Virus record (IMG/VR): IMGVR_UViG_3300047497_000282
Coordinates: 1 to 42,486 of that record
Strand: one strand, 5' to 3'
Length of the DNA: 42,486 nt
Source of the DNA: a virus
Under the pieces are notes generated by a model that saw only the letters and a program-made list of their open reading frames with translations, was not told the origin of the DNA and made no database searches. The translations under genes were made by a program, and so were the position numbers. This document shows positions 7,213 to 13,309 of the stretch, piece after piece (the stretch's first letter is position 1; each line of letters starts with the position of its first letter).

Positions 7213-7446
7213 ATGGCTGAGTTGCGAGCGATCCACCCCGAACCGGCCGGAGAACTCGTTATCGAGGCATTGGAGCATATGCTTGAACGCGCTCGCGCAG
7301 GGGAGCTGTCAGCTGTTGCGATTGCTTGCGTCAATCGGGATGGAAGCGTTGGTAGCAGCTGGTCGGTATGCCCGTCTACCGCGACGATGATAGGAGCGCT
7401 GCGGATGCTGGAAATGCGCTTGCTGGCAAAAGTGATAGAGGGTTAG
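7213..7446 (+). CDS. Small conserved hypothetical protein
   Basis: 77 residues. The start at 7213 follows GGAGGTGAT directly. Sequence: an N-terminal helix (ELVIEALEHMLERARAGEL), two strands with SAVAIACVNRDGSVGSSWSV, and a C-terminal helix (MIGALRMLEMRLLAKVIEG). This compact alpha-beta-beta-alpha layout recurs in alphaproteobacterial phage and chromosomal hypothetical proteins, but I know no function. It is read away from the leftward operon from the shared control region and is convergent with the small genes behind cI. Confidence 0.7.
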   Translation: MAELRAIHPEPAGELVIEALEHMLERARAGELSAVAIACVNRDGSVGSSWSVCPSTATMIGALRMLEMRLLAKVIEG

Positions 7447-7448
7447 CG

Positions 7449-7592
7449 CTATTTATTCTTTTTTGGGGGTGCCTTGGCAATTTTCCGTTCGGCCAGCACG
7501 CGCCCAGCATCGGATGAACCCTTTGGCAGGTTCTTTGCCGCCTCCTTGACTTCCCGGGGTGTGGGCGGTGTGACCGTGATTTTCTTTGCCAT
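7449..7592 (-). CDS. 47-residue basic protein, third in cI operon
   Basis: ATG at 7592 to TAG at 7449, starting four bases after the preceding gene's stop with GGGGATTAG upstream. The protein starts MAKKITVTPPTPREVKEAAK and ends APPKKNK. It is highly basic, proline-rich at both ends and has one short helix. It has no recognised family. It is co-transcribed with the repressor, so it should be made in the lysogen. Confidence 0.6.
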   Translation of the reverse strand: MAKKITVTPPTPREVKEAAKNLPKGSSDAGRVLAERKIAKAPPKKNK

Positions 7593-7596
7593 ATGT

Positions 7597-7779
7597 CTAA
7601 TCCCCCTGCGCCACGGGCCTGTTGAATTCGGCGATCAACAGCCCGATCAGGATTGTGATCTGCACCATCCCCGACTGACCCAGGTGGTTTTTCCACATGA
7701 AAACGATCTGCATTCCGATCGCGCAAATCAGCGCCAGAACCGTGAAGGTCTTGGCCAATTCCTGATCGTGAGCGCTCAT
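7597..7779 (-). CDS. 60-residue two-span membrane protein, cI operon
   Basis: The start overlaps the repressor stop (ATGA). Two hydrophobic segments, FTVLALICAIGMQIVFMW and MVQITILIGLLIAEF, are separated by a short loop KNHLGQSG, giving a small hairpin in the inner membrane. Being tied to cI it should be expressed in the lysogen. Prophage membrane proteins in this position often give superinfection exclusion or act as toxins, but the sequence alone does not prove either. Confidence 0.7.
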   Translation of the reverse strand: MSAHDQELAKTFTVLALICAIGMQIVFMWKNHLGQSGMVQITILIGLLIAEFNRPVAQGD

Positions 7780-8093
7780 CCACCGGTGCCCGTGCGCTGA
7801 AGTTGAATAACCAGATCCTCCACGAGCGTTTTCTGCTCCGGCGACAGGCGTTCGATCTTTTGAGCCATTTCAGTCGCGCGTGTCGCGTCTCCCTCGCCGC
7901 TTATCAGCCAAATGAAATCGACTCCCAGGGCCTTAGCAAGGTTTTCGGCATTCTTGAGGGTCATGCTGTCGGTTTTTTTCTTAAGAAATTTGTCAAGCAT
8001 GCTGTCTGACATGCCTGCCGCGAGCGACACGCCGCGAACCGACAAATTCGGGTCCGCAGAGATTACCGCTTGTATCCTGTGGCGCATATCCAT
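7776..8093 (-). CDS. cI: CI-like prophage repressor (short, HTH only)
   Basis: 105 residues from ATG 8093 (ATG 8087 is also possible). An HTH of the XRE/lambda type spans ~12-65: LSVRGVSLAAGMSDSMLDKF (helices 2-3), then TDSMTLKNAENLAKALGVD. The C-terminal ~35 residues form a helix (EMAQKIERLSPEQKTLVEDL), probably for dimerisation. There is no S24 peptidase domain, so RecA-stimulated self-cleavage is not expected and induction must work some other way. It reads away from cro across two GTAG-N4-CTAC operators. The ribosome site is weak. Assignment as the lysogeny repressor rests on the HTH and position. Confidence 0.85.
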   Translation of the reverse strand: MDMRHRIQAVISADPNLSVRGVSLAAGMSDSMLDKFLKKKTDSMTLKNAENLAKALGVDFIWLISGEGDATRATEMAQKIERLSPEQKTLVEDLVIQLQRTGTGG

Positions 8094-8131
8094 GGGGCAA
8101 TTTTGCCACCAAACGTGCCCCTCGCGGTAAT

Positions 8132-8143
8132 GTAGAAACCTAC
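8132..8143. promoter_or_regulatory. Operator copy next to cI/cro promoters
   Basis: GTAGAAACCTAC, a perfect GTAG-N4-CTAC inverted repeat ending one base before the TTGACG -35 of the cro promoter (8144-8149). It lies 24 bp centre to centre from the next copy, about two helical turns, which would allow cooperative binding on one DNA face. Confidence 0.75.
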
Positions 8144-8172
8144 TTGACGGAGTGCGTAGTTTTCTACATATC
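8144..8172 (+). promoter_or_regulatory. Promoter of cro-like gene
   Basis: TTGACG (8144-8149), 17-bp spacer, CATATC (8167-8172). The spacer contains an operator. A transcript starting 6-8 bases after the -10 would begin at or within a base or two of the cro ATG (8179), leaving essentially no leader. Confidence 0.65.
8156..8167. promoter_or_regulatory. Operator copy inside cro promoter
   Basis: GTAGTTTTCTAC, identical with its flanks (minus strand ATGTAGAAAACTACGC) to the copy in the leftward promoter at 7102-7113. It occupies the spacer and first base of the -10, so bound repressor would block cro transcription. Confidence 0.8.
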
Positions 8173-8178
8173 TCAGTC

Positions 8179-8394
8179 ATGAGCGAAACCCAACGACTGA
8201 TAGCCCGCATACATGCGCTGGCCCGCGCGCGCGGACTTGCGCCTGCCACGATCGGCGAAAAGGTGCTCGGCGGCGGTCAAATTCTTGGCAACCTTGAGTC
8301 CGGAAAAACGATCACGCTCGCCAAGTATGAACGCGCGAATGTTCTTCTTTCCGAGATGGAAGCGGCGCCGCCCACAACGGAGCGCGCCGCCTGA
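8179..8394 (+). CDS. Cro-like DNA-binding protein
   Basis: 71 residues from ATG 8179, the start that fits the promoter. It reads as helices MSETQRLIARIHALARARGL, ATIGEKVLGGGQILGNLESG and TITLAKYERANVLLSEMEAA, consistent with a small HTH of a degenerate XRE type. Divergent orientation to cI with operators between supports a Cro role as the lytic regulator. No Shine-Dalgarno precedes the start, consistent with a leaderless message. Sequence likeness to known Cro proteins is weak, so the call rests mainly on context. Confidence 0.65.
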   Translation: MSETQRLIARIHALARARGLAPATIGEKVLGGGQILGNLESGKTITLAKYERANVLLSEMEAAPPTTERAA

Positions 8395-8397
8395 CCC

Positions 8398-8649
8398 CTA
8401 ATCGCTTTCGCTTTTTTTCTGCGCTGAAAGGTAAATCGGATGGTTCGGCCCAAAACATTCCAGTGCCAGAACGGCGGACAGGTAATCCATTCTGCCCGCG
8501 ACTTGTCGATGCTTTCGCTTCTTCGCTTTCGTCCCGGCCTTATCAAGCGCGCAAATGATGTTTTGGCAATCGGCGTCGTCAATTCGGTTCGACTTGCGCA
8601 AGCTGGTGACAAGCGCGCAGAGAACGAGTTTCGTCGTTTCCAAATCCAT
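8398..8649 (-). CDS. Hypothetical protein convergent with cro
   Basis: 83 residues from ATG 8649, preceded by GGGGGAC. Sequence MDLETTKLVLCALVTSLRKS, then IDDADCQNIICALDKAGTKA, a basic run (KKRKHRQ) and ALECFGPNHPIYLSAQKK. It is mainly helical. Its stop lies three bases beyond the cro stop, so the two genes meet tail to tail. A competing plus-strand frame covers the same DNA but is richer in rare-looking composition, so I prefer this strand. Family not recognised. The next 130 bases (8650-8781) show nothing I can call. Confidence 0.5.
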   Translation of the reverse strand: MDLETTKLVLCALVTSLRKSNRIDDADCQNIICALDKAGTKAKKRKHRQVAGRMDYLSAVLALECFGPNHPIYLSAQKKSESD

Positions 8650-8781
8650 ACGTCCCCCCGTGCCGCCGCGCCGTTTGCTGGCCTGATCGCCATTGTTTGG
8701 CGTTGCGATCTGGATTTGATGCGCGCGCTTCGCGAGTCTGTGCAAGCGGTATTTCGCCGTGACGAAATGGCAGCCTGACCG

Positions 8782-9006
8782 ATGCCACGGCGGACAGACA
8801 CACGCATAGCCCACAGCGGCAACCAGGCGATCGCCTTTATCGATGGTGATTGGGTCGATCCCGCCACGCACCAAGTGGTCGGGCTGGGCAGCGATGGCGC
8901 GGTCAAGATTGTGCCGCTTCGGCGGTCTGTGGCCAGCCGCAGAAAAACGGCTGTTGTGGTTAACGACGTGCTGCGGCGCCGGCAAATCATCGGGAGGGAC
9001 TCATGA
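8782..9006 (+). CDS. Hypothetical protein, start of rightward early operon
   Basis: 74 residues: MPRRTDTRIAHSGNQAIAFI, a GDWVDPATHQVVGLGSDG beta segment, then a basic tail with RRSVASRRKTAVVVNDVLRR. No strong ribosome site is seen. Its TGA overlaps the double ATG of the next gene. The charge pattern might suit nucleic-acid binding, but I do not recognise the family. Confidence 0.6.
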   Translation: MPRRTDTRIAHSGNQAIAFIDGDWVDPATHQVVGLGSDGAVKIVPLRRSVASRRKTAVVVNDVLRRRQIIGRDS

Positions 9007-9320
9007 TGAACGCGACGATACCGCTCGCTGTGACGGCGGCTGCGCTGATCTTCGTCACCGGTCTGTGGTTGGTCGCAAAGGGCCAACTCACCGTAGCCTG
9101 GGATGACGCAGCCGAACACCGCGACACGGCAGAGCGCCAGTCCGAACAGATCAACGACCTGATCGAACGCAACGATGTCCTGAACGTCAAGAACCGCGTC
9201 CTGACCGATGAACTGATCGCGTACCGCAACGCCGAGCGGCACCGGGCCGAGCAGCGGCGTCTGGCTGGGGCGAAGGGCCGGGAAGCGCAGCGGTTGGCGC
9301 GGGAAGCGAAGGGGGGCTGA
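9003..9320 (+). CDS. Membrane-anchored coiled-coil protein
   Basis: 105 residues with GGAGGGA six bases before a tandem ATGATG start. Residues 4-27 form one membrane span (IPLAVTAAALIFVTGLWLVA). The rest is a charged coiled coil (EHRDTAERQSEQINDLIERN and onward) ending in a basic Arg/Ala/Glu helix. Orientation is probably N-in or signal-anchor. It resembles phage spanin- or RzI-like small proteins only in outline. It sits with two other tiny membrane proteins in an early operon, not in the lysis cluster. Confidence 0.7.
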   Translation: MMNATIPLAVTAAALIFVTGLWLVAKGQLTVAWDDAAEHRDTAERQSEQINDLIERNDVLNVKNRVLTDELIAYRNAERHRAEQRRLAGAKGREAQRLAREAKGG

Positions 9321-9449
9321 GGGATGGAATACGCGGGCCGAAAGTGCGGGAATGGGGTTTCGCCTGTCCGCAAGGATGGCGGAATTGGCAGGACTTTTGC
9401 GATGTTGGCGACAGCAGTCAAGTCGGCCGCGGGTGTGGGGAGTTCTGAC

Positions 9450-9584
9450 ATGACCGCTTTTGAGATAATCGCCATCGCCGTGATCCTGATCGCCGCCGGG
9501 CTGTTCTGTGCCGCCCTGTTTGACACCCCCGACGAGGACGAAATCAACGTCTGGCTCGATGGCGACAGGAGCATCTGGCCATGA
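9450..9584 (+). CDS. 44-residue single-span membrane protein
   Basis: I prefer the ATG at 9450, which follows GGGGAG at good spacing. An in-frame ATG at 9324, four bases after the previous stop, would add 42 mostly polar residues. The protein is MTAFEIIAIAVILIAAGLFC followed by an acidic tail (DTPDEDEINVWLDGDR). It is one membrane span with an acidic soluble end. No family recognised. The TGA overlaps the next start. Confidence 0.6.
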   Translation: MTAFEIIAIAVILIAAGLFCAALFDTPDEDEINVWLDGDRSIWP

Positions 9585-9757
9585 CTTCCGACGACCTGCG
9601 CGCCCTCTTGGCCATTATGCTGCTTTGGACAGCCATTTTTGCCACCGCGTTTCTGTTCGAGCGCTTCGGGTCTGTTGCACAGATTTTTGCCACCGCGCTT
9701 GTCTCGATCGCGGGCTTTATCGCGCTGTGCTGCCTGTCCATTGCTGGGGTTATTTGA
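9581..9757 (+). CDS. 58-residue two-span membrane protein
   Basis: Starts in an ATGA overlap with the preceding gene. Two hydrophobic segments are visible: LLAIMLLWTAIFATAFLF and IFATALVSIAGFIALCCLSI, joined by ERFGSVAQ. The hairpin topology resembles small phage membrane proteins such as exclusion factors or holin-like peptides, but neither is supported beyond the topology. Third in a row of small membrane proteins. Confidence 0.65.
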   Translation: MTSDDLRALLAIMLLWTAIFATAFLFERFGSVAQIFATALVSIAGFIALCCLSIAGVI

Positions 9758-9760
9758 TCC

Positions 9761-9889
9761 ATGCGCGCGGCAATCCCCCCCTGCTGCGCGCTGGCTGCTG
9801 CGGGGCCATCCATGCGGGTGTATGAGCCCCGCAGTTTGGTGCGTCCCGGCTGTTTCCCTTTCCTCCATAATGGAGGCAATACCAAATGA
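9761..9889 (+). CDS. Possible 42-residue ORF
   Basis: ATG 9761 lies three bases after the preceding stop, and the TGA at 9887-9889 overlaps the next ATG (ATGA). That phasing matches the rest of the operon. The product is MRAAIPPCCALAAAGPSMRV then YEPRSLVRPGCFPFLHNGGN. It could equally be an untranslated leader: the same bases hold an inverted repeat (CTGCGGGGC near 9796, GCCCCGCAG near 9826) and the palindrome over the next ribosome site. Confidence 0.35.
   Translation: MRAAIPPCCALAAAGPSMRVYEPRSLVRPGCFPFLHNGGNTK
9862..9876. promoter_or_regulatory. Perfect palindrome containing the ribosome site of the 9886 gene
   Basis: CCTCCAT-A-ATGGAGG, 7-bp arms around a single base. The right arm contains GGAGG, the ribosome site for the ATG at 9886. 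As RNA the arms could pair and hide that site; as DNA it is a symmetrical protein-binding site. Confidence 0.6.
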
Positions 9890-10329
9890 GCCGTGATAAA
9901 GTCCTGACACATCATTGGGTCATCGACACAAAGGCTTTGCTGTTCGCTGGGGCGAAAATCATTCGCGACATCCAGTCCAAGCATGGCGAAACCGATCAGG
10001 TGACCGCCGACAAGATCGGTATCTCAAAAGGCACCCTGCGCGGTATCCGTGACGAGACACGGGTGATGTCGTTTCTGACAGCGACACGGATCAGGGCTGT
10101 TTATGGCAAGGAATCGCTGCGGCCTTGGGCTGCGCTGTTCAGCTTCGAGGATGAGGCGCAGGAACCGGAACTTCTGCCGCTGATGGCCGATGCTATTACG
10201 GCGGTTTCGCGCGCTAAGGGGCCCAAGGGCGAGCTTGATGCTCTGCCGGCGGTCAAGGACCTGGCCGAGGGCGCCGTGGCATGGATCGGGGCCGTGGAGC
10301 GGAACCACCGGCTGAGGGCGGTGTCGTGA
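9886..10329 (+). CDS. Hypothetical protein with HTH-like segment
   Basis: 147 residues with GGAGG upstream. The middle, GETDQVTADKIGISKGTLRG followed by IRDETRVMSFLTATRIRAVYG, reads as a helix-turn-helix with the usual A-x-x-x-G-IS turn. The C-terminal third is alanine-rich and helical. It may be an early transcription regulator or replication accessory. Its stop overlaps the GTG of the next gene (GTGA), and its ribosome site lies in a palindrome, hinting at self-control. Confidence 0.7.
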   Translation: MSRDKVLTHHWVIDTKALLFAGAKIIRDIQSKHGETDQVTADKIGISKGTLRGIRDETRVMSFLTATRIRAVYGKESLRPWAALFSFEDEAQEPELLPLMADAITAVSRAKGPKGELDALPAVKDLAEGAVAWIGAVERNHRLRAVS

Positions 10330-10646
10330 GCAATCCGCCGCTATCCCAGCGCGAATACGACGTGCTTACGTTTCTCGCGGCGGCCGAGGAATGGGTAACG
10401 CGCGGCCCGTCTCATCGCGAAATCATGGCGGCGTGCGGTCTGCCTTCGATTGGCACGACGTGGCGCGTGATCATGAGCCTTTGCGACAAGGGCTATCTGA
10501 AAGCCGATCCGCATCATTACCGGTCATTGCGCGTCGTCCGCGAAGTTCCGGAAGCGCCCTTTGATCTGTCGTCCGTTCCGACGATCCATCTTCGTAGGGA
10601 AATCGAGCGCCGCAAGGGCTTTGCGTTTGAGGGGATTTCAGCATGA
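10326..10646 (+). CDS. LexA-type winged-helix DNA-binding protein
   Basis: 106 residues from a GTG at 10326 coupled to the upstream stop. Residues 1-65 match the LexA DNA-binding domain layout: [37 protein letters not shown], and [20 protein letters not shown]. The C-terminal ~40 residues ([20 protein letters not shown]) are not a LexA peptidase. It would bind DNA as a phage regulator; it is a candidate late-gene activator. Assignment of the domain is good, the target unknown. Confidence 0.75.
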   Translation: MSNPPLSQREYDVLTFLAAAEEWVTRGPSHREIMAACGLPSIGTTWRVIMSLCDKGYLKADPHHYRSLRVVREVPEAPFDLSSVPTIHLRREIERRKGFAFEGISA

Positions 10647-11104
10647 CCCAGCAACCCACCGCAGCGCCATCAAGATGGCCGTACAATCACCGCACCGTTG
10701 CTCAGGTCGATCGCGATGCCGAGATTGATCGTTTCAGGCGCGAGCGGCGCGAGTTGCATGCGGCGGAGGATGCCAGGGAGCCGCCGCCGGCTGAGGCTTT
10801 TGAATTGCTGCCAACCACTGGCCACAACAAACCACCGGAGACTGAAACCATGGCTGACACCAGTGACGACCGCCTGCGCCTGCTGATCGAACGCATCGAA
10901 CGCCTTGAGGAAGAAAAGAAGGGCATCGGCGACGACATCAAGGATGTCTATTCCGAAGCCAAGGCCACCGGCTACGACGCCAAAATCCTGCGCAAGGTCA
11001 TCGCGATCCGCAAGATGAAGCCCGATGATCGCAACGAGTTTGCGCAGGTGCTGGAAACCTACCGCTGCTCTCTCGGTACCAGGGCACGTTGTTCTGAACG
11101 GTGA
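10643..11104 (+). CDS. GapR-like (DUF2312) DNA-binding protein with N-terminal extension
   Basis: 153 residues. From Met70 onward the sequence ([40 protein letters not shown], ending [10 protein letters not shown]) is the GapR/DUF2312 domain. That alphaproteobacterial nucleoid protein encircles overtwisted DNA ahead of polymerases. The first 69 residues are a disordered, arginine-rich extension containing a GHNKPP segment. An internal ATG at 10850 would yield a GapR-sized protein. The final nine residues differ from the usual short end. In a phage it may aid replication of supercoiled DNA or mimic the host factor. Confidence 0.85.
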   Translation: MTQQPTAAPSRWPYNHRTVAQVDRDAEIDRFRRERRELHAAEDAREPPPAEAFELLPTTGHNKPPETETMADTSDDRLRLLIERIERLEEEKKGIGDDIKDVYSEAKATGYDAKILRKVIAIRKMKPDDRNEFAQVLETYRCSLGTRARCSER

Positions 11105-11460
11105 CAAACGGCGCTGTCATATCTCTGCCATGGCCGGATAGCGTGCTGCGCCCCAACGCGCACCTGCATTGGCGCTACCGTCAGAAGGCGGCAAAAACAG
11201 CCCGCACAGCCGCGTTCTATCTCGCCAAGTCAGCAGGGGCCTCAGCGCCTGACGAAGGCCCTGTGAGGGTCACTGTGACGTTCTGCCAACCCGACAACCG
11301 GCGCCGTGATCTCGACGGCTGCATTGCGCAATGCAAGGCGTATTTCGACGGCATTGCCGATGCGATGAAGGTTGATGACCGCCGTTTTCATCTGGCGTTC
11401 GAATGGGGTGAGACTGCCAAGCCTGGGCGGGTGGAAATCGTGATCGGCGGTGCGGTGTGA
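11101..11460 (+). CDS. rusA: RusA-type Holliday junction resolvase
   Basis: 119 residues from a GTG in a GTGA overlap with the preceding stop. The RusA signature is present: [10 protein letters not shown] with Asp70 and Asp72, then [17 protein letters not shown] with an acidic pair at 92-93, giving the metal-binding carboxylates. The N-terminal [16 protein letters not shown] is the usual lead. It resolves branched DNA during phage recombination or before packaging. Length is normal for the family. Confidence 0.92.
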   Translation: MTNGAVISLPWPDSVLRPNAHLHWRYRQKAAKTARTAAFYLAKSAGASAPDEGPVRVTVTFCQPDNRRRDLDGCIAQCKAYFDGIADAMKVDDRRFHLAFEWGETAKPGRVEIVIGGAV

Positions 11461-12146
11461 GTGATTTGCTCGCGCGCCTGATCGCTGATGGTGTAAGCGC
11501 CGATCTGATCGCCGAAGTAGCCATGCTGCTCGCTGAAAAGAAATTGGCCGAAAAAGCGATCGAGGATCGGCGCGCCAAGGATCGTGAGCGCCAAAACCGT
11601 CGCCGGTCACGTGATGTCACGGATTGTCACGTGACAGAGCGTGACAACGCGACCGAACCCTCCCTTTCCCGCCCCCTCCCTCTTTCCCCCCAAACCCCCC
11701 AAACACCCACCCCCACCCATACCCACCCGGATACACAACCCCGTGCGCGCACGCGAGGGGCTCGTTTGCCGGCCGATTGGCAGCCTGAGCCGTTTTCAGG
11801 CGATTTGGCTTTAGCGATAAACCTTTGGAATCCGGGAGAAATCGAAAGCGAATTGGCGCGGTTCAGGGATTGGGCAGCATCCGCAACGGGGCAAGCAGCC
11901 CTGAAAGCCGACTGGCAAGCCGCATGGCGCAACTGGTGTCGCCGCAAGAACGACGAAAGGCCTCGAAATGACCGACTATCAGGACGATCCGCGCATGTTG
12001 GGCCAAGTCATCGAGGCTCTCGACCCAACCCAGCGCTCGACATGCTCCTCCAAGCCGAACGCGAACTCCAAGCCGAAGCCATCGGCAAAAATCCGGGGTT
12101 TGATTGGTCGGCTCGGGCTGCGTTACCACCCGGCCAATTCGGCTGA
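11457..12146 (+). CDS. Phage replication-type protein with DnaT-like C-terminal domain
   Basis: 229 residues from a GTG overlapping the rusA stop. The N-terminus is a helical, charged region ending in an Arg-rich run (DRERQNRRRSRD). Residues ~70-98 are a Pro/Thr-rich linker encoded by an extreme C-rich tract. The C-terminal domain (LPADWQPEPFSGDLALAINL, then FRDWAASATGQAALKADWQA and WRNWCRR) is common in phage replication-initiation proteins and resembles the DnaT-like ssDNA-binding fold. The last ~60 residues overlap the next gene in another frame. I infer a replisome-loading role. Confidence 0.7.
   Translation: MSDLLARLIADGVSADLIAEVAMLLAEKKLAEKAIEDRRAKDRERQNRRRSRDVTDCHVTERDNATEPSLSRPLPLSPQTPQTPTPTHTHPDTQPRARTRGARLPADWQPEPFSGDLALAINLWNPGEIESELARFRDWAASATGQAALKADWQAAWRNWCRRKNDERPRNDRLSGRSAHVGPSHRGSRPNPALDMLLQAERELQAEAIGKNPGFDWSARAALPPGQFG
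11660..11735. other. C-rich tract, G-quadruplex potential on minus strand
   Basis: Between about 11660 and 11735 the plus strand is almost pure pyrimidine with runs of 3-6 C. The minus strand therefore has many runs of three or more G separated by one to four bases. It encodes the Pro/Thr linker of the replication-type protein. The lambda origin also lies inside its initiator gene, so an origin function is possible but unproven. Confidence 0.6.
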
Positions 12147-12603
12147 TCTGGCATCGCATCAGGCCATGCTTTTGTTGCTCGCCGAAGACTTGGCGCACGT
12201 CGATCCCGAAATGCTGGAGCGCGCGATCAACAAGCACGTGGCGAAATCGCCGTACATGCCCAAGGCGTCGCAATTGATCGCGCTGGCGCAGGCGGAGATT
12301 GCACCGCGCACGTCGCTGCAGGCCTATGCCGACGTGCTTACCGACGAGCGGTTCAGTCGCGAAAATGGCTGGCGCTGGTCGGTTTCGACGGACGGGCAGA
12401 ACCGGAAATACCTCGATCGCCACGATATCGGCGAACAGTTTGTGGCCTATCAGCCCAGCGAACTCGAAATGCGGATAACGCAAGAAGTCTGCGCCGAACT
12501 GGCCCGCGATCCTGACCTGACCCAGGCGCAATTCGCACACATGGTCCGATATGGCCGTGTATCGCGGATCGTGGCTGATCGGCTGCGAGAGGCGCCGGCA
12601 TGA
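11968..12603 (+). CDS. Phage replication-associated protein, overlapping
   Basis: 211 residues starting MTDYQDDPRMLGQVIEALDP. A Ser/Lys/Pro-rich stretch follows (this is the part overlapping the previous gene). From ~residue 50 there is a well-formed helical domain: LASHQAMLLLLAEDLAHVDP, MLERAINKHVAKSPYMPKAS, later ELEMRITQEVCAELARDPDL. The middle is typical of phage proteins with a P-loop loader partner or of helicase-loader-like N-terminal domains, but no nucleotide motif is present. The overlap of 179 bases with the upstream gene is unusually long. It could start later (e.g. ATG 12165). Confidence 0.65.
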   Translation: MTDYQDDPRMLGQVIEALDPTQRSTCSSKPNANSKPKPSAKIRGLIGRLGLRYHPANSADLASHQAMLLLLAEDLAHVDPEMLERAINKHVAKSPYMPKASQLIALAQAEIAPRTSLQAYADVLTDERFSRENGWRWSVSTDGQNRKYLDRHDIGEQFVAYQPSELEMRITQEVCAELARDPDLTQAQFAHMVRYGRVSRIVADRLREAPA

Positions 12604-12658
12604 CTCGCGCACAACAAGACGGGAGCCTGAGCCCCCGCCGGTCATCGGGGCTTGTGGC

Positions 12659-13132
12659 ATGATGGTCAATCAACGGGCTTCGGTTGCGTTGCTGGGGCGT
12701 GAGCAGGCGCAAATCTATGCCATGCTCAATGCTGCTGCCGAACGAGGCGAGCCGTGCCCGGTCAACGTTGATTTGGAAATGGCGGTGGGGTTTTCTTCAT
12801 GCTCCATGGCCTCGAAGATCATCGGGCAGCTTGAGGCCAAGGGCCATATCGTTGTTGAGCGGTCGCAGAAAGCCCGGCGCGTGATGATCACCGCGACCGG
12901 CAAATGGACGCCATGGCCGGCATGGCACAAGGCAGAGGTGAGGCGCATGGACAGGGGTTCGCACGACGATTCATTTCTGATCGCAGCGTTGGTAGAATTC
13001 GGGTTGGAGCGAGAGACTGTAGTGCAGAAGGTGGCGACGTTGCAGGACCTGAACCGTTTGGCGAAGGCGTTGACCAGGTGCACCACGCTGGTTGAGCGTC
13101 GGATCGGTGGTATGATCAGGGGTGAGAAGTAA
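12659..13132 (+). CDS. Winged-helix transcriptional regulator
   Basis: 157 residues from ATG 12659 (ATG 12662 next). Residues 10-85 form a winged helix: REQAQIYAMLNAAAERGEPC, MAVGFSSCSMASKIIGQLEA, then the wing KGHIVVERSQKARRVMITAT. The C-terminal part (SFLIAALVEFGLERETVVQK) is helical, perhaps for dimerisation. As the last gene of the rightward early operon, it occupies the position of lambda Q or a late activator. A 20-codon ORF at 12600-12662 bridges it to the upstream gene by ATGA overlaps and may merely couple translation. Confidence 0.75.
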   Translation: MMVNQRASVALLGREQAQIYAMLNAAAERGEPCPVNVDLEMAVGFSSCSMASKIIGQLEAKGHIVVERSQKARRVMITATGKWTPWPAWHKAEVRRMDRGSHDDSFLIAALVEFGLERETVVQKVATLQDLNRLAKALTRCTTLVERRIGGMIRGEK

Positions 13133-13150
13133 TGCTTACTAACAATTGGG

Positions 13151-13170
13151 GAATTATATAGATGACTCCC
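13151..13170. repeat. Left inverted repeat of IS1595 cassette
   Basis: GAATTATATAGATGACTCCC; matches the complement of 14900-14919 at 17 of 20 positions. It overlaps the stop of the 51-residue gene. Confidence 0.5.
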
Positions 13171-13309
13171 GATCGTCGTGATTTTCCTTTATCTTCATGC
13201 GCTTTACACGCCGGGCGATCTTTGCCGATGCCTGCCCTTTGTCGGAAGGCCGGTATGAGAAAACCGCGCTTGTTATCGCGCCCAGCGCATCCAAAATCTT
13301 ATCGGTCAT
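13154..13309 (-). CDS. 51-residue passenger ORF behind transposase
   Basis: ATG 13309 overlaps the transposase stop (ATGA), so the two are translated together. The product starts MTDKILDALGAITSAVFSYR and continues into a strongly basic region (KIARRVKRMKIKENH). It has one amphipathic helix and a basic tail, and no known family. It may regulate transposition or bind element DNA. Its TAA lies inside the left inverted repeat. Confidence 0.6.
   Translation of the reverse strand: MTDKILDALGAITSAVFSYRPSDKGQASAKIARRVKRMKIKENHDDRESSI

Noticed and set aside
8440-8778. 112-residue plus-strand frame
   Set aside because: Overlaps the better-looking minus-strand 83-residue gene; no ribosome site and atypical composition.
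12600-12662. 20-residue ORF between two early genes
   Set aside because: ATGA overlaps at both ends, but too short and compositionally poor to call a gene; it may only couple translation.
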